From the NCBI GenBank assembly GCA_021780735.1, contig JAJXYE010000266.1, positions 1-45,713 of the forward strand: DNA of 45,713 bases, in the 5' to 3' direction. A model generated the notes under the pieces. It did not search any database. It was not told the origin of the DNA and was given only the letters and a program-made list of their open reading frames with translations. Numbering within the stretch: the stretch's first letter is position 1; each line of letters starts with the position of its first letter. The stretch is from Pseudomonadota bacterium (GTDB lineage: Bacteria; Pseudomonadota; Gammaproteobacteria; Xanthomonadales; Rhodanobacteraceae). Position numbers and translations under genes: made by a program. Shown in pieces: positions 24,842 through 33,802 of this stretch.

Positions 24842-26239
24842 TCAGCCCTGCCCGCCGACCGACTTGCGCACGATCAGCATGGCCAGCTCGAGCGACTGCT
24901 CATAGTTGAGACGAGGGTCGACGGTCGATTTGTAGGCTCGATCGAGGTCGGATTCGGACAGGTCACGTGCACCGCCCATGCATTCGGTAACGTCCTCGCC
25001 GGTCAATTCCAGATGCACTCCGCCAAGCCGCGTACCGACGCTGGCATGGATATCGAATGCCTGATCGAGTTCGCCGCGGATATTGTCGAAGCGACGAGTC
25101 TTGTAGCCGTTCGACGTGCTCTCGGTATTGCCGTGCATCGGGTCGGCCACCCACAGTACCCTGCGCCCCTCGCGCTTCACCGCCTCCAGCAAGGGCGGCA
25201 GCGCGGTGGCAACCTTCTGGTTGCCCATGCGGTGGATCAGGGTGAGTCGACCGGGCTCATCGTGCGGATTCAACGCGTCAATCAACGGCAACAGTTGCCC
25301 GGCAGTCACTGACGGCCCGACCTTGACCGCGATCGGATTGCGGATGCCGCGGAAATATTCCACATGCGCGCCCTCCAGCGCAGCGGTGCGCATGCCGATC
25401 CAGGGAAAATGCGTGGAAAGGTTGAACCAACCCGCATGGCGTGGCACCTGGCGGGTCAACGCCTGCTCGTAATGCAGGAGCAAGGCCTCGTGCGAGGTGA
25501 AGAAATCCACCTTGGAGAAACCGGCGATCGGGCCAGCCAGAGTTTCCATGAAGCGCAGGGAGTCGCCGATCCCGGCAACCATCTGACGATACTCACCGGC
25601 CAGTGGCGAATGTTCAACCCAGGCCAGATCCCAGTACTCCGGATGATGCAGATCGGCGAAGCCGCCATCAATGAGCGCGCGCACGAAGTTCATCGTCAAC
25701 GCGGAGTGGGCATGCGCCTGGATCAACCGCTGCGGGTCGGGTCGCCGCGCCTCGGCAGTGAACTCCGGACTGTTGACCACATCGCCGCGAAAACTCGGCA
25801 AGGTCAGGCCATCGCGGGTCTCCGTATCGGTCGAGCGCGGCTTCGCATACTGGCCGGCGAAACGTCCCACCAGCAGCACCGGCTTCTTGAGGCCATGCAC
25901 GAGCACCAGACTCATCTGCAAGAGCACCTTCAACCGATTGGAAATCAGCGGACTGGTGCAGTCAGCAAAGCTTTCAGCGCAGTCGCCCCCTTGCAACAGG
26001 AAGCGGTTGCCATCCTGCGCATCGGCAATCGCCTGCTTGAGCGCCAGCACCTCCCACGAGGTGACCAGCGGCGGCAGCTGGGCGAGATGTGCACCCGCCC
26101 TGCCGAGCTCGACGGCGTCGTCGTAGTGCGGCTGCTGCAGAGCTTCACGCTGCTGCCAAGAATCCGGCGCCCACGGGGCTGCGGCAACAGAACGGTCGCT
26201 ATTCATCGGGTCGGCCTTCAACGCATCAACAAGTTTCAT
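24842..26239 (-). CDS. aroG: Class II 3-deoxy-7-phosphoheptulonate (DAHP) synthase
   Basis: This enzyme joins phosphoenolpyruvate and erythrose 4-phosphate in the first step of the shikimate pathway. The 465-residue protein is of the plant/type II class rather than the E. coli AroFGH class. Signatures are FLLQGGDCAESFADC near the N-terminus, GRFAGQYAKPRSTDTE, VDFFTSHEALLLHYEQ, VKVGPSVTAGQL, LIHRMGNQKV, WVADPMHGNT and GVHLELTGEDVTECMGGA. The ATG at 26239 overlaps the dsbB stop as ATGA and has GGAAGG upstream; the longer frame in the track is a shadow over dsbB. The symbol is by reaction and the class II enzyme is named variously. Confidence 0.95.
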   Translation of the reverse strand: MKLVDALKADPMNSDRSVAAAPWAPDSWQQREALQQPHYDDAVELGRAGAHLAQLPPLVTSWEVLALKQAIADAQDGNRFLLQGGDCAESFADCTSPLISNRLKVLLQMSLVLVHGLKKPVLLVGRFAGQYAKPRSTDTETRDGLTLPSFRGDVVNSPEFTAEARRPDPQRLIQAHAHSALTMNFVRALIDGGFADLHHPEYWDLAWVEHSPLAGEYRQMVAGIGDSLRFMETLAGPIAGFSKVDFFTSHEALLLHYEQALTRQVPRHAGWFNLSTHFPWIGMRTAALEGAHVEYFRGIRNPIAVKVGPSVTAGQLLPLIDALNPHDEPGRLTLIHRMGNQKVATALPPLLEAVKREGRRVLWVADPMHGNTESTSNGYKTRRFDNIRGELDQAFDIHASVGTRLGGVHLELTGEDVTECMGGARDLSESDLDRAYKSTVDPRLNYEQSLELAMLIVRKSVGGQG

Positions 26240-26739
26240 GGCGGCGACACCTTCCGGCGTACCGCAAGCACTGCGAGGGCTCCAAGCAGAATGAACCAGA
26301 GCAAGCTCCATGCCGGCATCGGCAGACCTAGAATCGGCTCCACCTTGGCGCATTCCCCGGAGCCGGTGAATACCAGCTTCAATACCTGGGAAAACGGAAA
26401 CGCGCTGAACATGTAGTCCAGCGGCGGCCCGCACGACGGAACCTGATCAGCCGGCAGCGACTGGATCCACAAATGCCGCCCTGCCACGACAATGCCAAAC
26501 ACTTCGCCAAGACAGACGCCAGCGGCATAGATCATGCGCATGCGGCCGCGCGGGGCATGCAGGGCACCCAGCAGAAAGAACAGCCCCATCACGATGAAGC
26601 CGACCCGCTGGAAAATGCACAATGGACAGGGAAACATCTGCCAGTGGTATTCCGCAAAAAGCGCGAAACCGATCAACCCGGCACATGCGACAAAGCCGGC
26701 TAGGAAACTGACGCGATACGACCAGTGGATGGGATTCAT
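26236..26739 (-). CDS. dsbB: Disulfide bond formation protein DsbB
   Basis: DsbB reoxidises the periplasmic oxidase DsbA and passes electrons to quinone. The 167-residue inner-membrane protein has four membrane helices and both expected cysteine pairs: C38-C41 in FPCPLC in the first periplasmic loop, and C103 (VPSCGPPLDYM) with C130 (GSGECA) in the second. It is translationally coupled to DAHP synthase by an ATGA overlap, an unusual partner. A candidate sigma70 promoter lies 28 bases upstream, making it the first gene of this transcript. Confidence 0.95.
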   Translation of the reverse strand: MNPIHWSYRVSFLAGFVACAGLIGFALFAEYHWQMFPCPLCIFQRVGFIVMGLFFLLGALHAPRGRMRMIYAAGVCLGEVFGIVVAGRHLWIQSLPADQVPSCGPPLDYMFSAFPFSQVLKLVFTGSGECAKVEPILGLPMPAWSLLWFILLGALAVLAVRRKVSPP

Positions 26740-26766
26740 GGCACTTTGCTGCGTTGCGGAACAACG

Positions 26767-26795
26767 ACATTACCTGTTCGCCGCCGCGCTGTCAG
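26767..26795 (-). promoter_or_regulatory. Candidate promoter of dsbB-DAHP synthase operon
   Basis: Minus-strand CTGACA (5/6 to the -35 consensus) is followed after 17 bases by TAATGT (3/6). It lies in the gap between the ribosomal operon terminator and dsbB, giving a predicted leader of about 20 bases. Confidence 0.45.
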
Positions 26796-26841
26796 CAGGA
26801 TTGCGGCAATCCGTCGAAATTCGGCAAGAACAGCCCGTCCG

Positions 26842-26877
26842 CACAAAGCAAAACCCGGCTGATCGCTCGGCCGGGTT
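26842..26877 (-). terminator. Intrinsic terminator of the ribosomal superoperon
   Basis: On the minus strand AACCCGGC, a 10-base loop and GCCGGGTT form an 8-bp GC-rich stem, followed at once by TTTGCTTTG. It lies about 60 bases after the rplQ stop and is the best rho-independent terminator in the window. Confidence 0.85.
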
Positions 26878-26939
26878 GCATATGGACGTCTGAACATCAC
26901 ATCGACCCGAAAACCGCCATCGGGCAACGGGTGCAGCGC

Positions 26940-27323
26940 TTACTCGACGTCGAGCGCCTCGACCTGCGGTCGACCCACAAGTTCGACATACGCCATCGGT
27001 GCGTTGTCGCCGGGACGGAAGCCGCACTTGAGGATGCGCAGGTAGCCGCCCGGACGCTCCTTGTAACGCGGACCCAGCTCGACAAACAACTTGCCGACCG
27101 CTTCCTTGTCGCGCATGCGCGAGAAGGCCAGGCGGCGATTGGCAACACCGTCGGTCTTGGCCAGCGTGATCAGCGGCTCGGCGACCCGACGAAGTTCCTT
27201 CGCCTTGGGCAAGGTGGTGCGGATCAGCTCATGCTTCATCAGCGAGGAGGCCATGTTGCGAAACATGGCTTCGCGATGACTGCTGGTGCGATTGAATTTG
27301 CGTCCGGATTTTTGGTGGCGCAT
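26940..27323 (-). CDS. rplQ: 50S ribosomal protein L17
   Basis: A 127-residue L17, last gene of the alpha operon, binding 23S rRNA near the peptide exit region. The opening [29 protein letters not shown] matches the family closely, and [25 protein letters not shown] forms the C-terminal half. It is separated from rpoA by 206 bases rich in hairpins. One of these, just before rplQ, resembles a weak terminator, so rplQ may be expressed below rpoA. Confidence 0.97.
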   Translation of the reverse strand: MRHQKSGRKFNRTSSHREAMFRNMASSLMKHELIRTTLPKAKELRRVAEPLITLAKTDGVANRRLAFSRMRDKEAVGKLFVELGPRYKERPGGYLRILKCGFRPGDNAPMAYVELVGRPQVEALDVE

Positions 27324-27347
27324 GGCTAAATTCTCTATCTGTTGTTA

Positions 27348-27374
27348 TGAAAAGCCGGCACCTGTGTCCGGCTT
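27348..27374 (-). terminator. Terminator-like hairpin before rplQ
   Basis: On the minus strand AAGCCGG, a 9-base loop and CCGGCTT are followed by TTC (a CTTTTC run). The stem is 7 bp and the T-run short, so partial attenuation between rpoA and rplQ is the most that can be inferred. Confidence 0.4.
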
Positions 27375-27427
27375 CCCGCGGTTACCCGCTTATAAAGGCC
27401 CCATTGCAGCAGGCTCTTGTGAAGAAT

Positions 27428-27519
27428 GCAGCCTCGGATGGCCGCTTCTGGACTTGCCAGATACTGGAACGGTCGCCGCAAGAGCGACCGTTCAGACTGC
27501 CGCGATCACGGATGATCGC
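27428..27519. repeat. Hairpin cluster in the rpoA-rplQ gap (GGATG family)
   Basis: Three palindromes. GCAGCC-TCGGAT-GGCCGC lies at 27428-27445, with one mismatch. GAACGGTCGC-loop-GCGACCGTTC lies at 27467-27493, 10 bp and perfect. GCGATCA-CGGA-TGATCGC lies at 27502-27519, 7 bp and perfect. The last two are 8 bases apart. The first and third share the CnCGGATG core seen in other ribosomal gaps. Confidence 0.75.
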
Positions 27520-27529
27520 ATCAACCCCG

Positions 27530-28528
27530 CTAACCCAGCTGCATGCCGTGCGACAAGCCCGGCGGCGGCCAGTTTTCAAGCTTCATGCCAAGGGCCAGAC
27601 TACGGCCACCCAGCACGTCCTTGATCTCGGTCAGGGACTTCTTGCCCAGGTTTGGCGTCTTCAGCAGCTCGACCTCGGTCTTCTGCACCAGATCACCGAT
27701 GTAATAGATGCTCTCGGCCTTCAGGCAGTTGGCCGAACGCACGGTCAGCTCCAGATCGTCGATCGGGCGCAGCAGCAACGGATCGAATCCGCTCTTCTCC
27801 GCCTTGTCGGTGGCGCTTTCGCGGCGCGAGAAGTCACCAAACACCGACAGTTGGTCGTTGATGATCTCGGCGGCCTTGCGCACCGCATCTTCCGCACCGA
27901 TCGTGCCGTTGGTCTCGATGTCCAGCACCAGCTTGTCGAGGTTGGTTCGCTGCTCGACACGAGCCGCATCCACTTCGTAGGCCACACGCAGCACCGGCGC
28001 GAACGATGCGTCCAGCTGCAGGCGACCGATCGGACGCGCTTCATCATCCGGGTGCTGACGCGTGCTGGCCGGCTGATAGCCAACGCCGCGACGCACCTTC
28101 AGGCGCATGTTGAGCGCGATGTCCTTGGTCAGGTGGCAAAGCACGTGCTCGGGGTTGATGATCTCCACCGAGTGGTCGACGACAATGTCGCCAGCCGTCA
28201 CCACGCCCTTGCCCTTTTTGGACAGGGTCAGGGTCACCTCATCGCCGGTATGCTGACGAATCGCCACGTCCTTCAGGTTCAACAGGACTTCGATGACGTC
28301 CTCCTGCAAACCTTCCAGCGTGGTGTATTCGTGCAGCACGCCATCGATCTCGACCTCGACGATGGCGCTGCCGGGGATCGAGGAGAGCAGCACGCGACGC
28401 AGCGCGTTGCCCAGGGTGTGACCGAAGCCACGCTCGAGCGGCTCGACCACCACCTTGGCGCGGTTGGCTCCGAGCTGTTCGACGCTGAGGCCACGCGGCC
28501 GCAGCACACTAGTTGACGAAACTGCCAT
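27530..28528 (-). CDS. rpoA: RNA polymerase alpha subunit
   Basis: The 332-residue alpha subunit starts assembly of RNA polymerase and contacts upstream promoter DNA and activators. The N-terminal domain shows [44 protein letters not shown]. The C-terminal domain shows [48 protein letters not shown], the helix-hairpin region that binds UP elements. GGAG lies 6 bases before the ATG. It follows rpsD by 15 bases in the alpha operon. Confidence 0.98.
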   Translation of the reverse strand: MAVSSTSVLRPRGLSVEQLGANRAKVVVEPLERGFGHTLGNALRRVLLSSIPGSAIVEVEIDGVLHEYTTLEGLQEDVIEVLLNLKDVAIRQHTGDEVTLTLSKKGKGVVTAGDIVVDHSVEIINPEHVLCHLTKDIALNMRLKVRRGVGYQPASTRQHPDDEARPIGRLQLDASFAPVLRVAYEVDAARVEQRTNLDKLVLDIETNGTIGAEDAVRKAAEIINDQLSVFGDFSRRESATDKAEKSGFDPLLLRPIDDLELTVRSANCLKAESIYYIGDLVQKTEVELLKTPNLGKKSLTEIKDVLGGRSLALGMKLENWPPPGLSHGMQLG

Positions 28529-28543
28529 GCAGAGCTCCGGTAA

Positions 28544-29170
<627 letters not shown>

Positions 29171-29192
29171 GTTTTCATCTCTTTCAAATAGT

Positions 29193-29241
29193 CCGACCAG
29201 GGATGGCCGGTTATTGACTTTTCGCGATCAGGGATGATCGC
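29193..29241. repeat. Paired GGATG hairpins, rpsK-rpsD gap
   Basis: CCGACCA-GGGA-TGGCCGG (29193-29210, one mismatch) and GCGATCA-GGGA-TGATCGC (29224-29241, perfect 7-bp stem) lie 13 bases apart. Both contain CAGGGATG. A run of seven A follows the second on the plus strand, which is upstream in the sense of transcription, so neither is a terminator for the operon. Confidence 0.75.
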
Positions 29242-29254
29242 AAAAAAACAACCC

Positions 29255-29641
29255 TTAGACTCGACGCTTCTTTGGGGGACGGCAGCCGTTGTGCGGAATC
29301 GGCGTGACATCGATGATGTTGAGCACCTTGTAGCCCAACGCATTCAGCGAACGCACGGCCGACTCGCGGCCCGGGCCTGGGCCCTTGATGCGCACTTCCA
29401 CCGTCTTCACGCCGTAGTCGCCTGCAGCACGACCGGCCTTCTCGGCGGCAACCTGCGCAGCGAACGGGGTCGACTTGCGCGAGCCACGGAAACCGGCGCC
29501 GCCGGCAGTAGCCCACGACAAGGCATTGCCCTGGCGATCGGTGATGGTGACGATGGTGTTGTTGAAGGAGGCCTGCACGTGCGCCACGGCATCCGTGACA
29601 ACGCGCTTGATCTTCTTCTTGGTCTTGACCGGCTTAGCCAT
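29255..29641 (-). CDS. rpsK: 30S ribosomal protein S11
   Basis: A 128-residue S11 of the small-subunit platform, contacting mRNA near the E site. Recognised by [43 protein letters not shown] and the C-terminal [19 protein letters not shown]. It sits between rpsM and rpsD with hairpin-containing gaps of 84 bases on both sides. Confidence 0.98.
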   Translation of the reverse strand: MAKPVKTKKKIKRVVTDAVAHVQASFNNTIVTITDRQGNALSWATAGGAGFRGSRKSTPFAAQVAAEKAGRAAGDYGVKTVEVRIKGPGPGRESAVRSLNALGYKVLNIIDVTPIPHNGCRPPKKRRV

Positions 29642-29667
29642 AATTTTTGAGGCTCTTGGTAATCAGT

Positions 29668-29715
29668 GCGGTCACGGATGACCGCTCTTTGATCTTCGCG
29701 ATCATGGTCGATCGC
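29668..29715. repeat. Paired GGATG hairpins, rpsM-rpsK gap
   Basis: GCGGTCA-CGGA-TGACCGC (29668-29685, perfect 7-bp stem) and GCGATC-ATGGTC-GATCGC (29698-29715, perfect 6-bp stem) lie 12 bases apart. The first has the CACGGATG core; the second has the variant CATGGTCG. Confidence 0.75.
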
Positions 29716-29725
29716 ACTAGTGCAA

Positions 29726-30082
29726 TCACTTCTTGATCGCGCGACGGGGACCCTTGCGGGTACGTGCGTTGGTACGCGTGCGCTGGCCGCGCACCGGCAG
29801 GCCACGACGGTGGCGCAAGCCACGGTAGCAACCCAGATCCATCAATCGCTTGATGGCCATACCCACCTCACGGCGCAGGTCGCCTTCGACGATGTACTTG
29901 CCGATTTCGTGGCGGATCTTCTCCACCTCGCCTTCACTGAGGGACTTGATCTGGGTGGTGGGAACCACGCCAGCATCCACGCAGACCTTCCTGGCACGGC
30001 TGCGGCCGATACCGTAAATGCTCTGCAGACCAACCCAGACATGCTTCTGGACCGGCAAATTGACACCCGCGATGCGCGCCAT
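29726..30082 (-). CDS. rpsM: 30S ribosomal protein S13
   Basis: A 118-residue S13, the head protein contacting tRNA and the large subunit. The start [30 protein letters not shown] at ATG 30082 has GGAGAAG 7 bases upstream; the longer track frame is not needed. The basic tail [21 protein letters not shown] is normal. It is the first gene of the alpha operon here, because rpmJ, which precedes it in E. coli, is missing. A candidate promoter lies upstream. Confidence 0.98.
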   Translation of the reverse strand: MARIAGVNLPVQKHVWVGLQSIYGIGRSRARKVCVDAGVVPTTQIKSLSEGEVEKIRHEIGKYIVEGDLRREVGMAIKRLMDLGCYRGLRHRRGLPVRGQRTRTNARTRKGPRRAIKK

Positions 30083-30123
30083 GATGTACTTCTCCGATGC
30101 GTTTCGTGCGCGGTAAACGCGCA

Positions 30124-30152
30124 ATTTTAACCTGAATTACCCGAACTGGAAA
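30124..30152 (-). promoter_or_regulatory. Candidate alpha-operon promoter
   Basis: Minus-strand TTTCCA (4/6 to -35) and TAAAAT (5/6 to -10) are 17 bases apart in the secY-rpsM gap. The predicted leader before rpsM would be about 35 bases. Confidence 0.5.
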
Positions 30153-30208
30153 GCCCTGCGACACCGCGGTGCCGCCACTCCCCGACCATGGCCCCCTCGT
30201 TGGCAGCG

Positions 30209-31531
30209 TCAGCTGCGGCGGAGATTGGCCTTCTTGAGCAGACTGTCGTACTGGTGACTGACCAGATGCGCCTGGATCTGCGCCGTGAAATCCATCACCA
30301 CGACCACCACGATCAGCAGCGATGTGCCACCGAAATAGAACGGCACATGCCAGAAGCTCTGCATGAACGATGGCACCAGACACACCGCCACCAGATACAA
30401 CGCACCGACGCCGGTCAAGCGAGTCATCACCGCATCGATATAGTTCGAGGTGGCGCGACCCGGACGAATGCCCGGAATCAGCGCGCCCGAGCGCTTGAGG
30501 TTGTCTGCGGTCTCATCAGCGTTGAACACGATCGCCGTGTAGAAGAACGCAAACCCGATCACCAGCACCGAAAACACGATTTCGTACAGCGGATTGCCAG
30601 GGCTCAGCGACTGCGTCAGATCCTGCAGCCAGCGCTGCGGATGGCCGGTGCTGAACCAGCTCACCGCCGTTGCCGGAAACATCAGCAAGCTGGAGGCGAA
30701 GATCGGCGGAATCACACCCGACATGTTGATCTTCAACGGCAGGTTGGAGCTCTGATTCTGATAAGCCTTCTGGCCACCCGAACGCCGCGCGTAGTTGACC
30801 GTGATGCGCCGCTGCGCCCGCTCCATGAACACCACGAAAGCGGTTGTTGCCAACACCACCACAAACACCAGCAACAGCTTGATCAGCGACAGCTCGCCGT
30901 TATTCGCCATGCCGAGCGTATGCACCACCGCCGCCGGCAGACCGGCCACAATCCCGGCGAAGATCAACAACGAGATGCCGTTGCCGATGCCGCGCTCGGT
31001 CATCTGCTCACCCAGCCACATCAGGAACATGGTGCCCGCGGTGAGACCGACCACGGACGACATGATGAAACCGAAGCCAGGCGTATACACCACCGGAGCA
31101 CCACCCGCCGCAGTCTGGTTCTGCAGCGCCATCGCGATGCCGAACGACTGAAACGCTGCCAGCGCCACCGTGGCATAGCGCGTATACATCGTCATCTTGC
31201 GCTTGCCGGCCTCGCCTTCCTTGCGCAGGCCCTGCAGGCTGGGCAGAACCGAACCCATCATCTGGAACACGATCGACGCCGAGATGTACGGAATCACGCC
31301 GAGCGCAAACACCGAAAAACGCGCCAGCGCACCGCCGGAGAACATGTTGAACATGTCCATCAAGCCGTTGCCGTTGACCAGATTGGTCATCGCCTCCGGA
31401 TTGACACCCGGAACCGGAATGAACGAACCCAGTCGGAACACCATCAACGCACCGACCACGAAGAAGATGCGCTGCCGGAGTTCGGTCAGCTTGCCCAGCT
31501 TGCCCAGTGCATTACCCTTGGCTGCAGCCAC
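30209..31531 (-). CDS. secY: Preprotein translocase subunit SecY
   Basis: The 440-residue channel subunit of the SecYEG translocon in the inner membrane. Ten membrane helices can be traced, beginning with RIFFVVGALMVFRLGSFIPVPGV. Conserved parts include GGALARFSVFALGVIPYISASIVFQMM and the cytoplasmic loop RRITVNYARRSGGQKAYQNQSSNLPLKINMSGVIPPIFASS. It follows rplO by 6 bases as in the E. coli spc operon. Confidence 0.98.
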   Translation of the reverse strand: MAAAKGNALGKLGKLTELRQRIFFVVGALMVFRLGSFIPVPGVNPEAMTNLVNGNGLMDMFNMFSGGALARFSVFALGVIPYISASIVFQMMGSVLPSLQGLRKEGEAGKRKMTMYTRYATVALAAFQSFGIAMALQNQTAAGGAPVVYTPGFGFIMSSVVGLTAGTMFLMWLGEQMTERGIGNGISLLIFAGIVAGLPAAVVHTLGMANNGELSLIKLLLVFVVVLATTAFVVFMERAQRRITVNYARRSGGQKAYQNQSSNLPLKINMSGVIPPIFASSLLMFPATAVSWFSTGHPQRWLQDLTQSLSPGNPLYEIVFSVLVIGFAFFYTAIVFNADETADNLKRSGALIPGIRPGRATSNYIDAVMTRLTGVGALYLVAVCLVPSFMQSFWHVPFYFGGTSLLIVVVVVMDFTAQIQAHLVSHQYDSLLKKANLRRS

Positions 31532-31537
31532 GCCCGA

Positions 31538-31969
31538 TTACTCCACGCTGCCGCCGGCCGCCTCGATGGCTGCCTTGGCGCCGGCCGTAGCCAGCAGACC
31601 CGACAACTTCACCGCGCGACCGATTTCACCCTTGAGCACTACCTTGACCTTCTTCGCGCGGCTGTTGATCAGGCCAGCCTGATGCAGCGCGACAACATCG
31701 ATCACGTCACCCTTGAGGTGGGCCAACTGATACAGGAAAACTTCCTGGCTCTCGACCTTCTTCTTCGAACGGAAACCAACCTTCGGCATCCGGCGGTTCA
31801 GCGGCATCTGGCCGCCTTCAAAACCAAATTTATGGGTGCCACCGGCACGAGCGTGCTGACCCTTGTGGCCGCGCCCCGCCGTCTTGCCCATGCCCGAACC
31901 GATGCCGCGACCAACGCGCAGGCGCGTCTTGTGCGAACCGGCGGCAGGCTGAATGTCATTCAAACGCAT
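31538..31969 (-). CDS. rplO: 50S ribosomal protein L15
   Basis: A 143-residue L15, a late assembly protein of the large subunit. The glycine-rich N-terminus (RVGRGIGSGMGKTAGRGHKGQHARAGG) and FEGGQMPLNRRMPKVGF are diagnostic. Only 5 bases separate it from rpmD and 6 from secY. Confidence 0.98.
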   Translation of the reverse strand: MRLNDIQPAAGSHKTRLRVGRGIGSGMGKTAGRGHKGQHARAGGTHKFGFEGGQMPLNRRMPKVGFRSKKKVESQEVFLYQLAHLKGDVIDVVALHQAGLINSRAKKVKVVLKGEIGRAVKLSGLLATAGAKAAIEAAGGSVE

Positions 31970-31974
31970 GATAC

Positions 31975-32175
31975 TTACTCCTCGACCCGGACCAGGTAAT
32001 AGACCGTGTTGATCAGGCCACGAACCTGCGGGCTGTCCTTCAATTCACGGACGTCGTTGATCTTGCCCAGACCCAGCGCCTTGACGCTGAGACGGTGACG
32101 CGACTGGACGCCACGCAGGCCCTTGACCAGGCGCACGCGAACGGTCTTGTCGGCGGATTGTTGAGACTTAGCCAT
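31975..32175 (-). CDS. rpmD: 50S ribosomal protein L30
   Basis: A 66-residue L30. The true start is ATG 32175 ([22 protein letters not shown]...), inside the longer frame given in the track. It overlaps the end of rpsE by 8 bases. The body [42 protein letters not shown] matches the family. Confidence 0.96.
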   Translation of the reverse strand: MAKSQQSADKTVRVRLVKGLRGVQSRHRLSVKALGLGKINDVRELKDSPQVRGLINTVYYLVRVEE

Positions 32176-32677
32176 TGCCGAGCACCTCTTCCAGGGTCTT
32201 GCCACGCTTGGCGGCGATCTTCTTGGGCGAGGCAACCGCCTGCAGGCCCTTGATGGTGGCACGCACCAGGTTGATCGGATTGCGTGAACCCACGGCCTTG
32301 GCCAGCACGTTCTTGACGCCCACCACTTCCAGAACAGCGCGCATGGCGCCACCAGCGATCACGCCGGTACCTTCTGAAGCCGGCTGCATGTACACGCGGG
32401 CCGCGCCGTGATTTGCCTTGATGGCGTACCACAAGGTGCCGTTGTTCAATTCGATGTTCACCATCTGACGACGGGCACGCTCCATCGCCTTGGAGATGGC
32501 CACCGGCACTTCACGCGCCTTGCCATAACCGAAGCCGACCTTGCCCTCGCCATCGCCGACCACGGTCAGCGCAGTGAAACTCATCTGGCGGCCACCCTTG
32601 ACGGTCTTGGCCACGCGGTTGACGGCGATCAACTTCTCGAGCAAGCCGTCCGAATTTTCGCGATCGTTTGAAGACAT
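32168..32677 (-). CDS. rpsE: 30S ribosomal protein S5
   Basis: A 169-residue S5, involved in translational accuracy and mRNA unwinding at the entry site. I start it at ATG 32677, with GGAAAAG upstream, giving [57 protein letters not shown] 32689 is an alternative adding four residues. The C-terminal domain reads [33 protein letters not shown] hairpin-rich gap precedes it. Confidence 0.97.
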   Translation of the reverse strand: MSSNDRENSDGLLEKLIAVNRVAKTVKGGRQMSFTALTVVGDGEGKVGFGYGKAREVPVAISKAMERARRQMVNIELNNGTLWYAIKANHGAARVYMQPASEGTGVIAGGAMRAVLEVVGVKNVLAKAVGSRNPINLVRATIKGLQAVASPKKIAAKRGKTLEEVLGNG

Positions 32678-32692
32678 GTTCTTTTCCATGTG

Positions 32693-32793
32693 CCCGGCTA
32701 ACCGGGACTTTGCTTGCGGCTGAGCCGCTTGGAGTTGTAGGTATCTCGCTGGGCAAGTGGCCTGCGCCAAGGCAGCCCACCACCCGGGTGGTG
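32693..32793. repeat. Hairpin cluster in the rplR-rpsE gap
   Basis: CCCGG-CTAA-CCGGG (32693-32706) and GCGGC-TGA-GCCGC (32716-32728) lie 9 bases apart, and a perfect 16-bp palindrome CACCACCCGGGTGGTG (32778-32793) lies 2 bases beyond the rplR stop. These lack the GGATG core but repeat the two-hairpin layout of the other gaps. Confidence 0.65.
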
Positions 32794-32795
32794 CT

Positions 32796-33149
32796 TCAGA
32801 ATTTCAGACCCGCTTCGCGTGCCGCCTCAGCCAATGCCTTGATGCGGCCGTGATAGCGGAAACCGGAGCGGTCAAATGCCACCGACTCGACACCCGCAGC
32901 CATCGCGCGTTCGGCAACAGCCTTCCCCACTGCAGCGGCCGCAGCAATGTTCTTGGTGCCCTTGAGGCCTTCCGCAACCGACTTCTGCACGGTCGAAGCG
33001 GCTGCCACGACGTTCTGCCCGGAAGCATCGAACACTTGTGCATACAGATGCTGGCCGGTGCGATGCACCGACAGGCGCGCCACCGCGAGCTTGCGAATGT
33101 GCGAACGCGTTGACTTGGCGCGGCGCAGGCGATTTTCGTTCTTGTTCAT
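32796..33149 (-). CDS. rplR: 50S ribosomal protein L18
   Basis: A 117-residue L18, which with L5 and L25-type proteins binds 5S rRNA. It starts [44 protein letters not shown]; an ATG two codons upstream (33155) is also possible and has AGGA close by. The C-terminus [25 protein letters not shown] is typical. It is flanked on both sides by gaps of more than 110 bases with palindromes. Confidence 0.97.
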   Translation of the reverse strand: MNKNENRLRRAKSTRSHIRKLAVARLSVHRTGQHLYAQVFDASGQNVVAAASTVQKSVAEGLKGTKNIAAAAAVGKAVAERAMAAGVESVAFDRSGFRYHGRIKALAEAAREAGLKF

Positions 33150-33194
33150 CGTCATAATTCCTGGAAAGCGGATCGGCTTTGATGAGCTGACAGC

Positions 33195-33246
33195 CCCTGC
33201 TCTTGTCTGGAGTGCGGCCATGAATGGCCGCATCCCAGACGCAGGG
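33195..33246. repeat. Long hairpin in the rplF-rplR gap
   Basis: The core TGCGGCCA-TGAA-TGGCCGCA (33213-33232) is a perfect 8-bp stem. It is nested in GTCTGG/CCAGAC (33205-33210 and 33235-33240) with two mismatched positions between, and in an outer CCCTGC/GCAGGG. The CATGAATG core is a variant of CATGGATG. Confidence 0.75.
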
Positions 33247-33263
33247 ACAGAGTACTAACCCAC

Positions 33264-33791
33264 TTATGCCTTCTTGGCTTCCTTCAGCGTGATCTTCTCA
33301 CCGGCATAACGGACACCCTTGCCCTTGTAGGGCTCAGGCGGACGGAAACCACGGATCTTTGCAGCCACCTGACCGACGACCTGCTTGTCGGTGCCCTTGA
33401 TCAGCACCTCGGTCTGGGTCGGGGTCTCGATGCTGATGCCTTCCGGCGCATCGAACAGCACCGGATGGGAAAAGCCCAGGCTCAGATTCAGCGATTTGCC
33501 GGCCATCGCAACGCGGTAACCGACACCGACCAGCTCAAGCTTGCGCTCATAACCCGTCGAAACACCGGTGACCATGTTTGCAAGCAGCGCCCGCGCTGTA
33601 CCGCCGAACTTGTCATCGGCGCCTTCGACCAGGCTGATCGTGGCAACGCCGTTCTCGACGGCAACGGCCACGCCAGGCAGGTGATGCACGCTGAGCGTGC
33701 CCTTCGGGCCCTTGACCGTGATGTTTTCGGCACCGACCGTCAGCTCGACACCCTTGGGCAGGGAAATGGGTTGTTTGGCAACACGTGACAT
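33264..33791 (-). CDS. rplF: 50S ribosomal protein L6
   Basis: A 175-residue L6 located near the factor-binding site of the large subunit. Recognised by [34 protein letters not shown] and the C-terminal [30 protein letters not shown]. It lies 11 bases after rpsH in the spc operon. Confidence 0.98.
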   Translation of the reverse strand: MSRVAKQPISLPKGVELTVGAENITVKGPKGTLSVHHLPGVAVAVENGVATISLVEGADDKFGGTARALLANMVTGVSTGYERKLELVGVGYRVAMAGKSLNLSLGFSHPVLFDAPEGISIETPTQTEVLIKGTDKQVVGQVAAKIRGFRPPEPYKGKGVRYAGEKITLKEAKKA

Positions 33792-33802
33792 CGAAAGACT
33801 CC

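Noticed and set aside
29224-29248. Hairpin followed by A7 taken as an intrinsic terminator
   Set aside because: The A-run lies on the plus strand after the stem; a terminator for the minus-strand operon would need T residues after the stem on the minus strand, which are absent.
30188-31999. 603-residue plus-strand ORF
   Set aside because: Antisense to secY and rplO; composition is His/Arg/Gln-rich and non-protein-like.
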